This document shows positions 17,422 to 26,376 of a stretch of DNA of 64,000 nt, piece after piece. The notes under the pieces were generated by a model. The model had not been told where the DNA came from and ran no database searches. It worked only from the letters and a program-made list of their open reading frames with translations. Made by a program: the position numbers and the translations under genes. Position 1 is the stretch's first letter. The number at the start of each line of letters is the position of its first letter. Source of the DNA: a virus; IMG/VR virus record IMGVR_UViG_3300024259_000002, positions 1 through 64,000 of that record; one strand, given 5' to 3'.

Positions 17422-18072
17422 ATGCCTACTTCCTCAGTGCAAATGTCCAGAACCTATACCAGCTTTTCTGGGGTTGACATCAAGGCAGTCGTAGATGGTG
17501 AGCCTATCGGGCAACTACAGGCGATTTCCTATGCAATCCAGCGTGAAAAAGCTCCCATCTATGTGATGGGTCGAGTCGAGCCTCTGAGCTTCTCTCGTGG
17601 TAAGCGAGGTATCGCTGGGACTCTCATCTCTCTGATGCTTGATGAGCACATGCTTCTGAGCACCCCATGGAACTATCGTGGTTTTGTCGCTGACAATGAT
17701 GAGGTCTATCCCTCTGTTGCAGATGCGAATGACGTCTCTATTAGTTCAAGCTCTGGTGGTCTCGCCGACCTCGAAGAGGTTGACGGCGCATCCAGCTTTG
17801 ATGCTTCGAATGTCTCTGGTAGTTTTACTCTCACCAATGCCTGGTATGTTGATCAGCTCCCTCCATTCGACGTTGCAATTGTTGCAGTGAATGAGTATGG
17901 CAAGGCTGCTCAGATGCGTATCTATGGTATTGAGATTCTCAATGAGGGCTCAGGGTTCTCTATTGATGACATAGTGATTGAAAATCAAATGACTTACGTT
18001 GCAAGATCTATATATCACTGGTCACCGATGGGAAGTTACAACATGTCTACCGGTGCCTTCACAAGCACTTAG
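17422..18072 (+). CDS. Tail tube-like protein, paralogue 1
   Basis: 216 aa with AAGGAG upstream. It directly follows the sheath, the usual place for the inner tube gene. Key pattern: TYTSFSGVDIKAVVDGEPIG, then ISYAIQREKAPIYVMGR, then GIAGTLISLMLDEHMLL. The same arrangement (Y-x-Y/F-x-x-SGxD near the N-terminus; a strand with 'Py.mG' and a later 'G...G.li.....h.ll') recurs in the two tube-like genes downstream. Tube proteins stack as hexameric rings and carry DNA. It is the first of three diverged copies; which one forms the main tube is not known. Confidence 0.68.
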   Translation: MPTSSVQMSRTYTSFSGVDIKAVVDGEPIGQLQAISYAIQREKAPIYVMGRVEPLSFSRGKRGIAGTLISLMLDEHMLLSTPWNYRGFVADNDEVYPSVADANDVSISSSSGGLADLEEVDGASSFDASNVSGSFTLTNAWYVDQLPPFDVAIVAVNEYGKAAQMRIYGIEILNEGSGFSIDDIVIENQMTYVARSIYHWSPMGSYNMSTGAFTST

Positions 18073-18087
18073 AACCTGCCTTTTCGC

Positions 18088-18116
18088 AAGGAGCCATTTT
18101 TGTGGCTCCTTTTTTG
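18088..18116 (+). terminator. Rho-independent terminator after tail tube paralogue 1
   Basis: An 8-bp perfect stem AGGAGCCA / TGGCTCCT with a six-base loop (TTTTTG), followed by a run of T residues. It separates the sheath/tube genes from the inserted HNH gene. Confidence 0.88.
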
Positions 18117-18126
18117 TGTGTCCATC

Positions 18127-18156
18127 TTGGTATTACCTATGCATTTGTGATATATT
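18127..18156 (+). promoter_or_regulatory. Putative promoter upstream of the HNH gene
   Basis: TTGGTA (18127-18132) and TATATT (18151-18156) with an 18-base spacer; TGA just before the -10 makes it a TGn extended -10 box. It lies between the terminator and the HNH start codon at 18199. Sequence match only. Confidence 0.45.
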
Positions 18157-18198
18157 ATAGGAAGTCAACTTACTTGATTCTCTATAGAAGGATACACA

Positions 18199-19152
18199 AT
18201 GAAGAAGATACCTGTTAATGACACCTACTTCTGCAAGCACTGCCAAGAAGAGAGGCCAGCTTCTGATTTCTATTCTCGGAACAAGTCTACATGCAAGAAG
18301 TGCATTGTCGCGAAAAAGAAAGCCCGTAGAACTTCTTGTCCAGTCGATGGCTGTGATGGGACTGTAGATCACCGCTCAAAGACGGGGTTATGTAAGCATC
18401 ATACAAATCTTGCCTGGCACAATGGTGTTGATTATTCAGATCTCGAAGCTATAGCGAGGCTTCAGGTAAAGGAATACAAGTGCAGGGCTTGTGGAGTCAG
18501 GGTAAATTGTCAGTATGAATATTGTATGAGGTGCACTCAGATCAAACATCATTATCCTGAGTACTCTGATGAAGAGATTGCCATGCATGAAACAAGAGCT
18601 GTGAGAGTTAAGAAGCGCAAAGAGAAGAAGGCTGTATATGAATCTTACTTGGAAGAGAATGAGCTCCGGCTATGTCCGAGGTGCAAGAGTGAGAAGTCGA
18701 AAGAGGAGTGGTATAGTGATCAGAGTTATTGGTGTAAGGCCTGTTATCGTGAGGGGCAGAGGAACTATTATCATAGCTACTTGAAGCATGATCCTTGTCA
18801 CAACATCCGGCATTCTTGCAAGAGAATGGTGTCCAAGGCTCTAAAAAGAGTTGGACACTCTAAAGCTGGGAAATCTTTCTTTGAGCATGTCCCCTATACA
18901 GTCCAGGAGCTTAAGACCCACCTTGAAACCCAGTTCACGCCAAAAATGTCTTGGGATAATTATGGTAGTTATTGGGTCATTGATCACATTGTCCCCCAGG
19001 CTGTCTTTAGTTATACTTCCATGGATTCTGCAATGTTCGAAGCCTGCTGGTCTCTCAAGAATTTACAGCCATTGGAACGAACTGAGAATAATAAAAAATC
19101 TTCTATCTTTAGAGGCAAACGCTGGAATTATGATCCCAGCCGATGGGAATAA
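18199..19152 (+). CDS. Free-standing HNH endonuclease with several zinc-ribbon-like Cys clusters
   Basis: 317 aa with AAGGA before the ATG. The HNH core is near the C-terminus: WVIDHIVPQ (His263), KNLQPLE (Asn288) and RTENNKKS (Asn297/298), preceded by a Trp/Asn-rich stretch, as in phage HNH homing enzymes. Upstream are four CxxC pairs or knuckles (Cys12/15/32/35, Cys47/52/65, Cys95/98/109/112, Cys159/162/179/182), probably zinc-binding DNA-contact domains. It nicks or cuts specific DNA. It has its own terminator and putative promoter and splits the tail-tube paralogues, so it looks like a mobile insertion into the structural operon. Confidence 0.85.
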   Translation: MKKIPVNDTYFCKHCQEERPASDFYSRNKSTCKKCIVAKKKARRTSCPVDGCDGTVDHRSKTGLCKHHTNLAWHNGVDYSDLEAIARLQVKEYKCRACGVRVNCQYEYCMRCTQIKHHYPEYSDEEIAMHETRAVRVKKRKEKKAVYESYLEENELRLCPRCKSEKSKEEWYSDQSYWCKACYREGQRNYYHSYLKHDPCHNIRHSCKRMVSKALKRVGHSKAGKSFFEHVPYTVQELKTHLETQFTPKMSWDNYGSYWVIDHIVPQAVFSYTSMDSAMFEACWSLKNLQPLERTENNKKSSIFRGKRWNYDPSRWE

Positions 19153-19180
19153 TCTTCAGCTCACTTTCCCTTCTTGCTTT

Positions 19181-19189
19181 TGCTACAAT
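19181..19189 (+). promoter_or_regulatory. Putative extended -10 promoter after the HNH gene
   Basis: TGC followed by TACAAT (hexamer 19184-19189) gives a TGn extended -10 box about 30 bases before the GTG of tail tube paralogue 2. No good -35 is seen. It would restart transcription of tail genes downstream of the insertion. Confidence 0.4.
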
Positions 19190-19219
19190 ACGACTTGTAC
19201 CATCTCTGTGAGGTAATTA

Positions 19220-20152
19220 GTGGCTTTCTCCAAGCGGTATAGATATTCATACTCTGGCGCTGACGTAAAGTGCTGGGCTTATTTTCCTCACTGGGCTGCG
19301 GGCTACCCAATACAGGAGAATTGGCAAGTCGATCCTCAGAGTATTGGTCAACAGCCAGCTCCAGCTCCGATAGAACTGGAAGCACTGCATACCATATCTG
19401 TCTCTATTCATGAGCCTCGTGGCCCCGCCAGAAGTCTTGGCTTCAGAAACGTGAAGGGCTTTGCTCGTTCTGTTCGGACGATAGCCGGCTCCATCATCAT
19501 GACAATCATAGAGGACCATCCTCTATTGACAATGATGCGTAAAGATCGTGAGTATGCTGAATACCACATGAAGGCCTCAGGCAGAGATAGACGAATGTGG
19601 TCTGCTGACCTCGATATGTTTGGTGTGGGCAGTATGTTCAGTGCGAATGATCTCAGTGTTCGGCTTCCCACCATGCTTGCTCCATTCAATCTGTTTTCCA
19701 GGTATGTCTCTGAGTCTGGAGTATCAGTCGCAGATGACTTGGTAACCGTGGACACGCTGGTTGGGAAAGGGTCTGGCTTCCAGCAGAATGCAGGGATCGC
19801 TCATGGAGGCTGGCTGCTGTCTGGAGTAGAGCTCGTAGGCGAAGGTGTCACGACCTCTGTGAATGACATGGTCACTGAAGTGATGTATCAATTTGTTGCT
19901 CGGGACTACAAATCGTTCACTACTTCAGAAGCCGTAGTCAGCGGAAACATCACTAACTTCTTGTATGACCTGGACACTCCAGTGACAGTAGAAGAGAGTC
20001 TTCATGCGACCCTCATGGAAGCATTGGCGCTGCAAGAAGAACAGTCTTGGGCTCAACAGAGTGTATATGCTACTCCACCCGTAGAAGAGGGGCTGCCGTC
20101 TCGTGAACAGAAATACATACCGACTACCTCTCGTGGTGTGGGGATGATGTAA
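19220..20152 (+). CDS. Tail tube-like protein, paralogue 2 (long form)
   Basis: 310 aa, GTG start with GAGG upstream. The N-terminus has YRYSYSGADVKCWAYFPH and then LEALHTISVSIHEPRGPARS, LGFRNVKGFARSVRTIAGSI and a IEDHPLL end, aligning by eye with the tube-like genes on both sides. It is about 100 residues longer, because of an insertion after the first strand (Pro/Gln-rich, residues about 30-50) and a longer C-terminus (residues about 265-310) that is polar and probably flexible. It may be a tail tube initiator, terminator or baseplate-proximal tube ring; this is inferred. Confidence 0.62.
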   Translation: MAFSKRYRYSYSGADVKCWAYFPHWAAGYPIQENWQVDPQSIGQQPAPAPIELEALHTISVSIHEPRGPARSLGFRNVKGFARSVRTIAGSIIMTIIEDHPLLTMMRKDREYAEYHMKASGRDRRMWSADLDMFGVGSMFSANDLSVRLPTMLAPFNLFSRYVSESGVSVADDLVTVDTLVGKGSGFQQNAGIAHGGWLLSGVELVGEGVTTSVNDMVTEVMYQFVARDYKSFTTSEAVVSGNITNFLYDLDTPVTVEESLHATLMEALALQEEQSWAQQSVYATPPVEEGLPSREQKYIPTTSRGVGMM

Positions 20153-20778
20153 TGAGTATTAAAGAATATGGATATGCCTATTTCTGCGGTGCCAATGCCG
20201 TGGTCTCCGTAAATGACTTCCCGGTTCTGGAAGCAGCGGGCATCTCTTACAACGTCATTGATTCTACTACCCCAGTATATGGGTACTCTTCCAAGCTGTT
20301 TGATGGTGTCGCTGCAGGTCAGGTTATCGTTCAGGGTTCGCTTGTCACGAATTTCGTGCATCATGACTATCTGTTCGAGTGTATAAGCTGGGGGCTATCT
20401 GGAAATCCCACTGTTGGCCAGGCCCAGTATCTTGAAGAACAGGGATTTACTCCTTACGACCCAATTGAGTATCAGAAGCTTACGGAGGATGGCATTCCGC
20501 TTTCTCAAGATGCGATTCGGAATGCCGAAGAACAGTTTTGGACTCTGCCTACTTTGAAGAAGGATACTGGATACGAACAACTCAGAAGCATGTCCCCTCT
20601 GGCTTTCTCGCCAATAAACATTAGCATTTCGTTCGGCAAACGTTATACAATCGATTTGCTTTCGGCTTTCTTCATTGGCAGAGGAAGTACCATCCAGATA
20701 GATGAAAACACAATAATGGAAGAATATCCATTTTTCGCTCGCCAGATGAAGACCAGATATCACAATGAAACGAGGTAG
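20152..20778 (+). CDS. Tail tube-like protein, paralogue 3
   Basis: 208 aa, coupled to the previous gene by TAATG. It begins EYGYAYFCGANAVVSVNDFP and continues with GISYNVIDSTTPVYGYSSK and GQVIVQGSLVTNFVHHDYLF, which is the same order of strands as in the two other tube-like genes. The C-terminal half (ITISFGK-like strand NISISFGKRYTIDLLSAFF) also fits. The third member of the paralogue set could form tube-end or baseplate-junction rings. No catalytic feature is visible. Confidence 0.62.
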   Translation: MSIKEYGYAYFCGANAVVSVNDFPVLEAAGISYNVIDSTTPVYGYSSKLFDGVAAGQVIVQGSLVTNFVHHDYLFECISWGLSGNPTVGQAQYLEEQGFTPYDPIEYQKLTEDGIPLSQDAIRNAEEQFWTLPTLKKDTGYEQLRSMSPLAFSPINISISFGKRYTIDLLSAFFIGRGSTIQIDENTIMEEYPFFARQMKTRYHNETR

Positions 20779-20784
20779 TTATAC

Positions 20785-21546
20785 ATGGCAGTTCGAGTAA
20801 GTAAGGTTGATGACAAAACGACAAGAATTGGTCGGGCTCTTGGAGCCAGAGAGACTCAGCTCCTTGAATCAAAGTCTCCCACAGGCGCCGACATTTGGGA
20901 CAATCTCGATGATCTCAACGAAGAAGTTGAGGAATCACATGGAGCATTCTTGAAAAATAGCAAGCAGGAGAAAACAGTGAGCAGCCCAGTAGCCCGTCCT
21001 ACAGGACGCAGAGTACCCAGAGCAGTGCAAGCCCAGAGAGAGCTTGCAGAAGAGATCCCCACACCAGCAGAGCCTGAAGAAGATTTTGATACCATGCTCA
21101 ATAGTGTTGGCCAAAAGGAAGAGGCTCCTGGTGGAGTCTTCATGAATGAGGATGAGAGGAAGTCCAAGATCCTGGAATACTTGAACAAGCTTCCCAATGC
21201 TCCTTCCGCTGCTCAGATTGCTGAATGGAAAAGAAAGCGTGGTCAGAACGGAGTAAGTGTCATTGTCTTTGATGATGAGAACGTCTTTGTTTATACTTAC
21301 CTTGATAATGCCCAGTGGCGAAAACTACAAGAGAAGATCCAGAAGCTGGCTGAACAGGGTGATAGAGACGCTGAAGATTTGCTCAAGGAGAAGGTCGTGA
21401 AGTTCTGTACCCTGTGGCCAGTGCTTCCAACAGAGTTCTTCTATACTTCTCGGGCCGGCATCCTGGAGAGTCTCTATAACGCCATTTGGACAGAGTCTTA
21501 TTTCTTGCGTCCAGAACAAGTTCAGATGCTGACTGTACAGTTGTAG
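20785..21546 (+). CDS. Candidate tail assembly chaperone (first part)
   Basis: 253 aa with ACGAGG upstream. The first 120 residues are polar and probably disordered. The C-terminal half is helical, with LDNAQWRKLQEKIQKLAEQ and EKVVKFCTLWPVLPTEF, a pattern like tail assembly chaperones that bind tape-measure proteins. Its position just before a very large gene supports this. It ends in TAG at 21544-21546, and the next ORF starts at the very next base in the same frame. Chaperones of this type are often made as two forms by recoding, so readthrough is possible here; that is only an inference. Confidence 0.55.
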   Translation: MAVRVSKVDDKTTRIGRALGARETQLLESKSPTGADIWDNLDDLNEEVEESHGAFLKNSKQEKTVSSPVARPTGRRVPRAVQAQRELAEEIPTPAEPEEDFDTMLNSVGQKEEAPGGVFMNEDERKSKILEYLNKLPNAPSAAQIAEWKRKRGQNGVSVIVFDDENVFVYTYLDNAQWRKLQEKIQKLAEQGDRDAEDLLKEKVVKFCTLWPVLPTEFFYTSRAGILESLYNAIWTESYFLRPEQVQMLTVQL

Positions 21547-21549
21547 ATG
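21544..21549 (+). other. In-frame TAG-ATG junction, possible readthrough site
   Basis: The two candidate chaperone ORFs share one frame and abut as TTG TAG ATG CTC. No Shine-Dalgarno-like purine run is visible in the 25 bases before the second ATG. This could be plain coupling by re-initiation, or suppression of the TAG giving a fused protein of about 486 aa. Confidence 0.35.
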
Positions 21550-22245
21550 CTCGATATAAATGCAATCCTCGAAACTGCAGGGGGCATCTATCAGACCACT
21601 ACTCCGGATGGTCACCAGACGTTCTCCTACAGACTCCTTTCCATGAAGGAGTATAGAGTTTTTGCAGCTTTGAGAGACGGCGGCATATTGCCGCCGCATG
21701 AGCTTTTCACACAAGTATTCGACAGATGTCACTTGGGCAGTTTTGTCCCCGATGCTACCAGGGCGGGAATGATCCCCTCTGTTGGCCAATGGATATTGTG
21801 GCTCTCTGGAGACTGTGAATCACAGACACTCAAACAAGACATTGACCACCTTAGAGAATTGCATCCAGCCGATTCTGTCAATGCATATCAGATGTCTATC
21901 ATAACCTCTGTCTTCCCCTATAAGCTAAAAGAGATAGAGGCCTGGCCTCGTACAGAGTTCCATCGTCAGTTCGTAATTGCCGAGAATATCTTGGCGAAGC
22001 AAAACCCTGACTTCGAGCGATTCAATACTTCTCAGATTCTCTCACCCGAACAGGTCGAGAAGCTCAAGCAGAAGCAGAACCCTGCCAACATAGACTTTGC
22101 CGCCGAGAACATGTCGATTCGGAAGGGTATGGGCGCTGGTAACGTAGAGGATATGGAAACTGAAATGGGACAAAAGAGGGCACGGGTGAAAGCTTTGACT
22201 CGTGCTCAGGCAGCAAAAATGGATAGAATACGCCGAGGAGGTTAG
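21547..22245 (+). CDS. Candidate tail assembly chaperone (second part)
   Basis: 232 aa. It is largely helical, with FSYRLLSMKEYRVFAALRDG, SMEQ-like helices, and FPYKLKEIEAWPRTEFHRQF followed by a VIAENILA helix. The last pattern is found in proteins next to tape-measure genes in contractile-tailed phages. The C-terminus is charged and basic (KKxRxKALTRAQAAKMDRIR-like). The start is taken as ATG 21547 because it directly follows the TAG of the previous gene; there is no clear ribosome site. The end overlaps the strong GAGGAGG ribosome site of the next gene. Confidence 0.55.
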   Translation: MLDINAILETAGGIYQTTTPDGHQTFSYRLLSMKEYRVFAALRDGGILPPHELFTQVFDRCHLGSFVPDATRAGMIPSVGQWILWLSGDCESQTLKQDIDHLRELHPADSVNAYQMSIITSVFPYKLKEIEAWPRTEFHRQFVIAENILAKQNPDFERFNTSQILSPEQVEKLKQKQNPANIDFAAENMSIRKGMGAGNVEDMETEMGQKRARVKALTRAQAAKMDRIRRGG

Positions 22246-22248
22246 TTT

Positions 22249-25200
22249 ATGTCTCCAAAGCGTTGGGATTCCCAAGAGAACGTTCCGTGGAATCCTCCGA
22301 GTCATAGAGCTGGAAAGTTAGCTGTAGCCGCCGCCCTCACAGGCGGCGCTGGTTATGCTGCCATGAACTACCGGTTCTCCAGCGGTACGGCAATGGACTA
22401 TGCCCATGCCGTCATCAGACACACTGGTAACGTCTCACCCTACTCTATCCTAAATACGTTCAGAGGCGCTCAGTGGCTCTCTCCCTGGCTTTCGACAGAA
22501 GCCCAGGGGCTGTCATCGGCGAAGGACCTAAAGCTGTCTGGGAGCCTCCCAGGGGCTCCAGGAGCACGCTATCATCACTGGGCAGAGGAGATGATTGGGG
22601 ACGATGCCTCCAAGGAGTGGATTCGCAAGGTAGCTGGTAGTAAGAGATTCCAGCAAGCGGGCTTGGATGTCCAGCCTTTCGAGATGCTGTATTCGAGGGG
22701 TGGAAAAGATACCACTGGTGCTGGCTCACTCTGGGCAAGAGTTCGGGGCGGTGATGCCTGGCAGAAGCTATCTGGCAGTGTTTCGCTATTCGAGGCTACT
22801 CCTGTAGATCCCAAGATAGCAGCGACCAGAGGTATTCAGCAGGAGGCGATGAATCCCGCCCTTACTGGCATCTGGGATGCCATGGGGATGAGTGAGATCT
22901 GGGGCAAGAAGAGCTACGGCAAGTTCAGTCGTGCTTTCAGGACAGTCACTGAAGAAGGCAAGCCTGGAGGGATGTCCAAGTACGTTCCTATCCCTGCATT
23001 GCTTGGCAAAGACATTGATGGGTGGCAAGGAGTCCATAGGAGATTCTCCACATATGTAGGCGGGCCTCTGGCACAGGGCATGGGCCGTATGAATCGTCTG
23101 CTCGAACAGACGATGGACCAGTTACCGATACTCCGTAACGTGAACTATGCATTCGAGCAACAGTTCAAGACGGGTATGGGAGTTCAGCCAGGCCCTGCTT
23201 CGAAAATGTTTGCTCGCTTCGGAACACGAGCTGCTGCCGTTGGAGCCATCGGCGTTGGTGTCGCTCAAAGCGATTGGATTCGTAGACACTATGGTGTTGG
23301 TGGGCATCTTGCCGCGACGGGTCTTACGACTACGGCAATCACGTATGCTGCTCACAAGATGTTCAACAGAACTCCTCTGACCTTTGGAGTAGCTGCTGCT
23401 TCTGCTGTAGGCCAGTTGATTCTTCCAGGTTTCAGAGAAGGCTTGGTTCCCGGCGCGATAACGACTGCATCCAATCTTAGTATTGGCAAGTCGATGGTCG
23501 GATCTCTTACATTCATGAATACTTATAGGAGAACCCTTGAGGGGTTCTTGCCAGGTGCTTCTGATTGGAAGACTTCTGTACTGGCTGGTCTGGGTGTAGC
23601 TGGTTTCTCTTATATGGGCGGGTCCGCTGCGCTCATCAAGAAGCATGGTTATAGAGGAATACTCCCTGCCTCTCTTGAGAAATTCATCGGAGTGGAGGGT
23701 GCTGACTTTGGCTTGCATGCAGACCCACCGCCAACTATCAGGAGTCTGTATAGAGATGAAGTTCATTCCATAGCTCAAAAGCGTCTCGGAACTGAGTACG
23801 GCTCCATCATGAGTGAGCGTGGATGGGTAAGTTTCAAGAACCGAAAGATTGATCTGGCTCTACAAAGACAGGGCCAGTCGTCTGGCACTTGGCGTGGCCT
23901 CATGGATGAGCTGGATCTCGCTTGGGAGACAGCATCTACCAAGTATGGTCAGTTCTTGAGCGGTGAGCTGGAGGGCTATCCTAACCTCAATAATTCTCTG
24001 CGTTCTCGCATTGCGAAGATCAATGGAGAATTCCAGGGAAGAACGGCTTCCGCGACCTCCAAGCGCTTTCTTGCGAAGAGTGGTACCAAAATCTGGCACT
24101 CATTCTTGGGAATGAACCCAGCTGTGGCCTCTCTCAGAGAAGACCTCGGTGTGCTCGGTGCGAAGAGTCATCTTGGCAGGCTTGGCTTGTTGTTTGGTGC
24201 TGGTGCTCTTGGCTGGAGCATGGTTACTGGTGGTCTGCTTGGGTCAATGGAGGACCCCTCTGAGCTTGCTGATATATATTCTGGTCGTCAACACGTTACT
24301 GTGAAAGAAGGTAGGGCCTGGGAAGCTGGCGGTGCGCCATTCGAAGGAAAGAAGCCTCTATATAGTCGTCCTCACAACTTCGCTTTGTTAATGAGCAGAG
24401 CAAGGCAGAAGGCCGTATGGGGAGATGACGAAGACGAGATTAGTCCAGTAAAGAAGTTTTTGCTAAAGAACTTCTCATATGAGCTTGAGAAGAGAACCTA
24501 TTGGGACAGGCCTCATGTTGTCTCCAGCGCTGCTTTCGAGGGCATCCCCGTAATTGGCGGGCTCCTGGCTTCTACAATTGGGCAGATCGTGAAGCCACCG
24601 AAGCTTATGCATATCTCTGAGTGGGCTCGTCAGGGGCCCAATGGGGAGATCGAGTTTGCGCACAAGCCTGAGTATGGGAACATCTCTTACGAGATGGGAG
24701 GGTTGACGCCTGGTGCTCCGCACTCCCCATACTCCTCTCCGTTCCAAGCTGGTTATGCTGCATACCAGTACAATGAATTGGCAGGTCTGTTTGGCTGGGC
24801 GCTGAATACGGCTACCAAGGCTGTGACCGGCTCAGACATGTTTGCCACCCAGCGACCCGTATTGGCATCTGCTGGGGCTATCTCTTCAGCACAGAAGGCA
24901 TTCTGGGACCTGGAGCTTGCTGGCGCTCTCGGATTATCAGAAGGTATAAGACGCTTTCTTCCAAGGGACCGGAGCGAAGTAGAAGAATATAATCCACTCA
25001 TTAACAACACTCCCTCATGGCTACCTGACAGATTTGCTTACGGTGATCCGTATCGCTCTGTGGACAGGGGACACGTTCGTCTGCCTGGCCCAGGCTATTC
25101 AGCTTTGCACCCTGAGCTGAAAGGCATGGATCCTGAGAACTATCCACGTATCTATCGCTACATGATTCTTGCTGATGTGGCCAATCAATCCAGAGAGTTC

Positions 25201-26376
25201 AAGCAGACACGTCAGTCGATGTATCAAAAAAGGGCTTCTGGACAAACAACTGATTCTGAAAATCGGATGATGGACCTGGTTGATTCTCGTCTTGAGAAGA
25301 TTCAGGCTTATGATACATTCCAATCCGTACATGACAATGCGATTCAAGTACCTGGGTTATCAAGGGTTAGCCAGGGGATGTGGGCTACTGCCCAGAGAGC
25401 TTTCAGAAAGACTGTCGCTCCAGTGGAGTATCTCACTCCGTTCCGTCCTGTTCAGAAACTTCTGTACGACAGAGACAAGATGGAGGCCTATGAGTGGGAA
25501 AGACTATACGGCGGCCCCAATGCTTTCTGGGATGCACCTCAGCGTGACTTCCTCAGACCTGCAATGTATTCTGCGTTGCACAATTTAGGCTGGGATGGTA
25601 AGCCACTATGGAGACAAGAAGTAGATAGAGACAAAGAGTATTTTGACAAGTTGGAATTCGTCAAATGGATGAGAGCTGCAGAGTCGGCCCCGACAGGCCA
25701 AGAGCGGCGGCGAGCGCTTCTCAATGCTCAGAAGACGAAGCATGGTGTGAATCCGCAAGGCAGTCCCCTTTCTATATATGCTTCTCTTCCAGAGTCGGAA
25801 AAGAGATTCTTTGACGCTTTTACTTTCGCGCCTGAAAAAGACCGTGAGCGTATCAAGGAAATGGTTCCTGCTGATCAGGTTCATCTCTATGAAGCCATCT
25901 GGAACAGAGTTGATTCTGGAGATCGGTCTTTGCATCCGGCATCTCCGACCTCTATTGACGAGGCATATCTCAATGCTCGGTTCCATGATTTACAAGGCTA
26001 CTTCCAGCAGAATCCATTGCCGCCAGAAGACTGGTCGGGTTGGAAGAGCAATGTCGAGCTTGATGATATCCAGCTTAGATATGTAGAGAGAATCGGTCGA
26101 GATATCCACGATTACGAGATGTGGGACAGACAGAGTCGGCAGCTCACGAGAAAGCCATACCTGGAAGGCTCCGAAGACTTTTTGTTCGAGGGCCACCCTC
26201 TAACTCGTGACTCCATTGCTTCTCAAATCCATGACATGGGTAGACGTCAATCTGGCCCAGCTCCACAGCTGTCTGTTCATTCAGTTCCCGGCAGCTTGTT
26301 TGATACACAGGCCAGGTTCTACCATGACGACAATAGAGAAGACGTGATAGGGAGGTTGTTGAATGCCCTCGAATAA
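22249..26376 (+). CDS. Giant inner-tail protein, candidate tape measure
   Basis: 1375 aa with GAGGAGG before the ATG. It comes straight after the candidate chaperones, where the tape-measure gene is expected. Several hydrophobic, Gly/Ala-rich stretches are visible (residues about 22-43, 327-345, 355-393, 444-463 and 644-668); these are like membrane-active segments of tape-measure or ejected proteins. The rest is soluble, Trp/Tyr/Pro-rich and not repetitive, which is unusual for a classic helical tape measure. It overlaps the next giant gene by 14 bases. The function is inferred from place and size; another possibility is an injected accessory protein. Confidence 0.55.
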   Translation: MSPKRWDSQENVPWNPPSHRAGKLAVAAALTGGAGYAAMNYRFSSGTAMDYAHAVIRHTGNVSPYSILNTFRGAQWLSPWLSTEAQGLSSAKDLKLSGSLPGAPGARYHHWAEEMIGDDASKEWIRKVAGSKRFQQAGLDVQPFEMLYSRGGKDTTGAGSLWARVRGGDAWQKLSGSVSLFEATPVDPKIAATRGIQQEAMNPALTGIWDAMGMSEIWGKKSYGKFSRAFRTVTEEGKPGGMSKYVPIPALLGKDIDGWQGVHRRFSTYVGGPLAQGMGRMNRLLEQTMDQLPILRNVNYAFEQQFKTGMGVQPGPASKMFARFGTRAAAVGAIGVGVAQSDWIRRHYGVGGHLAATGLTTTAITYAAHKMFNRTPLTFGVAAASAVGQLILPGFREGLVPGAITTASNLSIGKSMVGSLTFMNTYRRTLEGFLPGASDWKTSVLAGLGVAGFSYMGGSAALIKKHGYRGILPASLEKFIGVEGADFGLHADPPPTIRSLYRDEVHSIAQKRLGTEYGSIMSERGWVSFKNRKIDLALQRQGQSSGTWRGLMDELDLAWETASTKYGQFLSGELEGYPNLNNSLRSRIAKINGEFQGRTASATSKRFLAKSGTKIWHSFLGMNPAVASLREDLGVLGAKSHLGRLGLLFGAGALGWSMVTGGLLGSMEDPSELADIYSGRQHVTVKEGRAWEAGGAPFEGKKPLYSRPHNFALLMSRARQKAVWGDDEDEISPVKKFLLKNFSYELEKRTYWDRPHVVSSAAFEGIPVIGGLLASTIGQIVKPPKLMHISEWARQGPNGEIEFAHKPEYGNISYEMGGLTPGAPHSPYSSPFQAGYAAYQYNELAGLFGWALNTATKAVTGSDMFATQRPVLASAGAISSAQKAFWDLELAGALGLSEGIRRFLPRDRSEVEEYNPLINNTPSWLPDRFAYGDPYRSVDRGHVRLPGPGYSALHPELKGMDPENYPRIYRYMILADVANQSREFKQTRQSMYQKRASGQTTDSENRMMDLVDSRLEKIQAYDTFQSVHDNAIQVPGLSRVSQGMWATAQRAFRKTVAPVEYLTPFRPVQKLLYDRDKMEAYEWERLYGGPNAFWDAPQRDFLRPAMYSALHNLGWDGKPLWRQEVDRDKEYFDKLEFVKWMRAAESAPTGQERRRALLNAQKTKHGVNPQGSPLSIYASLPESEKRFFDAFTFAPEKDRERIKEMVPADQVHLYEAIWNRVDSGDRSLHPASPTSIDEAYLNARFHDLQGYFQQNPLPPEDWSGWKSNVELDDIQLRYVERIGRDIHDYEMWDRQSRQLTRKPYLEGSEDFLFEGHPLTRDSIASQIHDMGRRQSGPAPQLSVHSVPGSLFDTQARFYHDDNREDVIGRLLNALE

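Noticed and set aside
20785-22245. A -1 frameshift between the two tail chaperone candidates
   Set aside because: Both ORFs are in the same frame, so a frameshift could not join them; only readthrough could.
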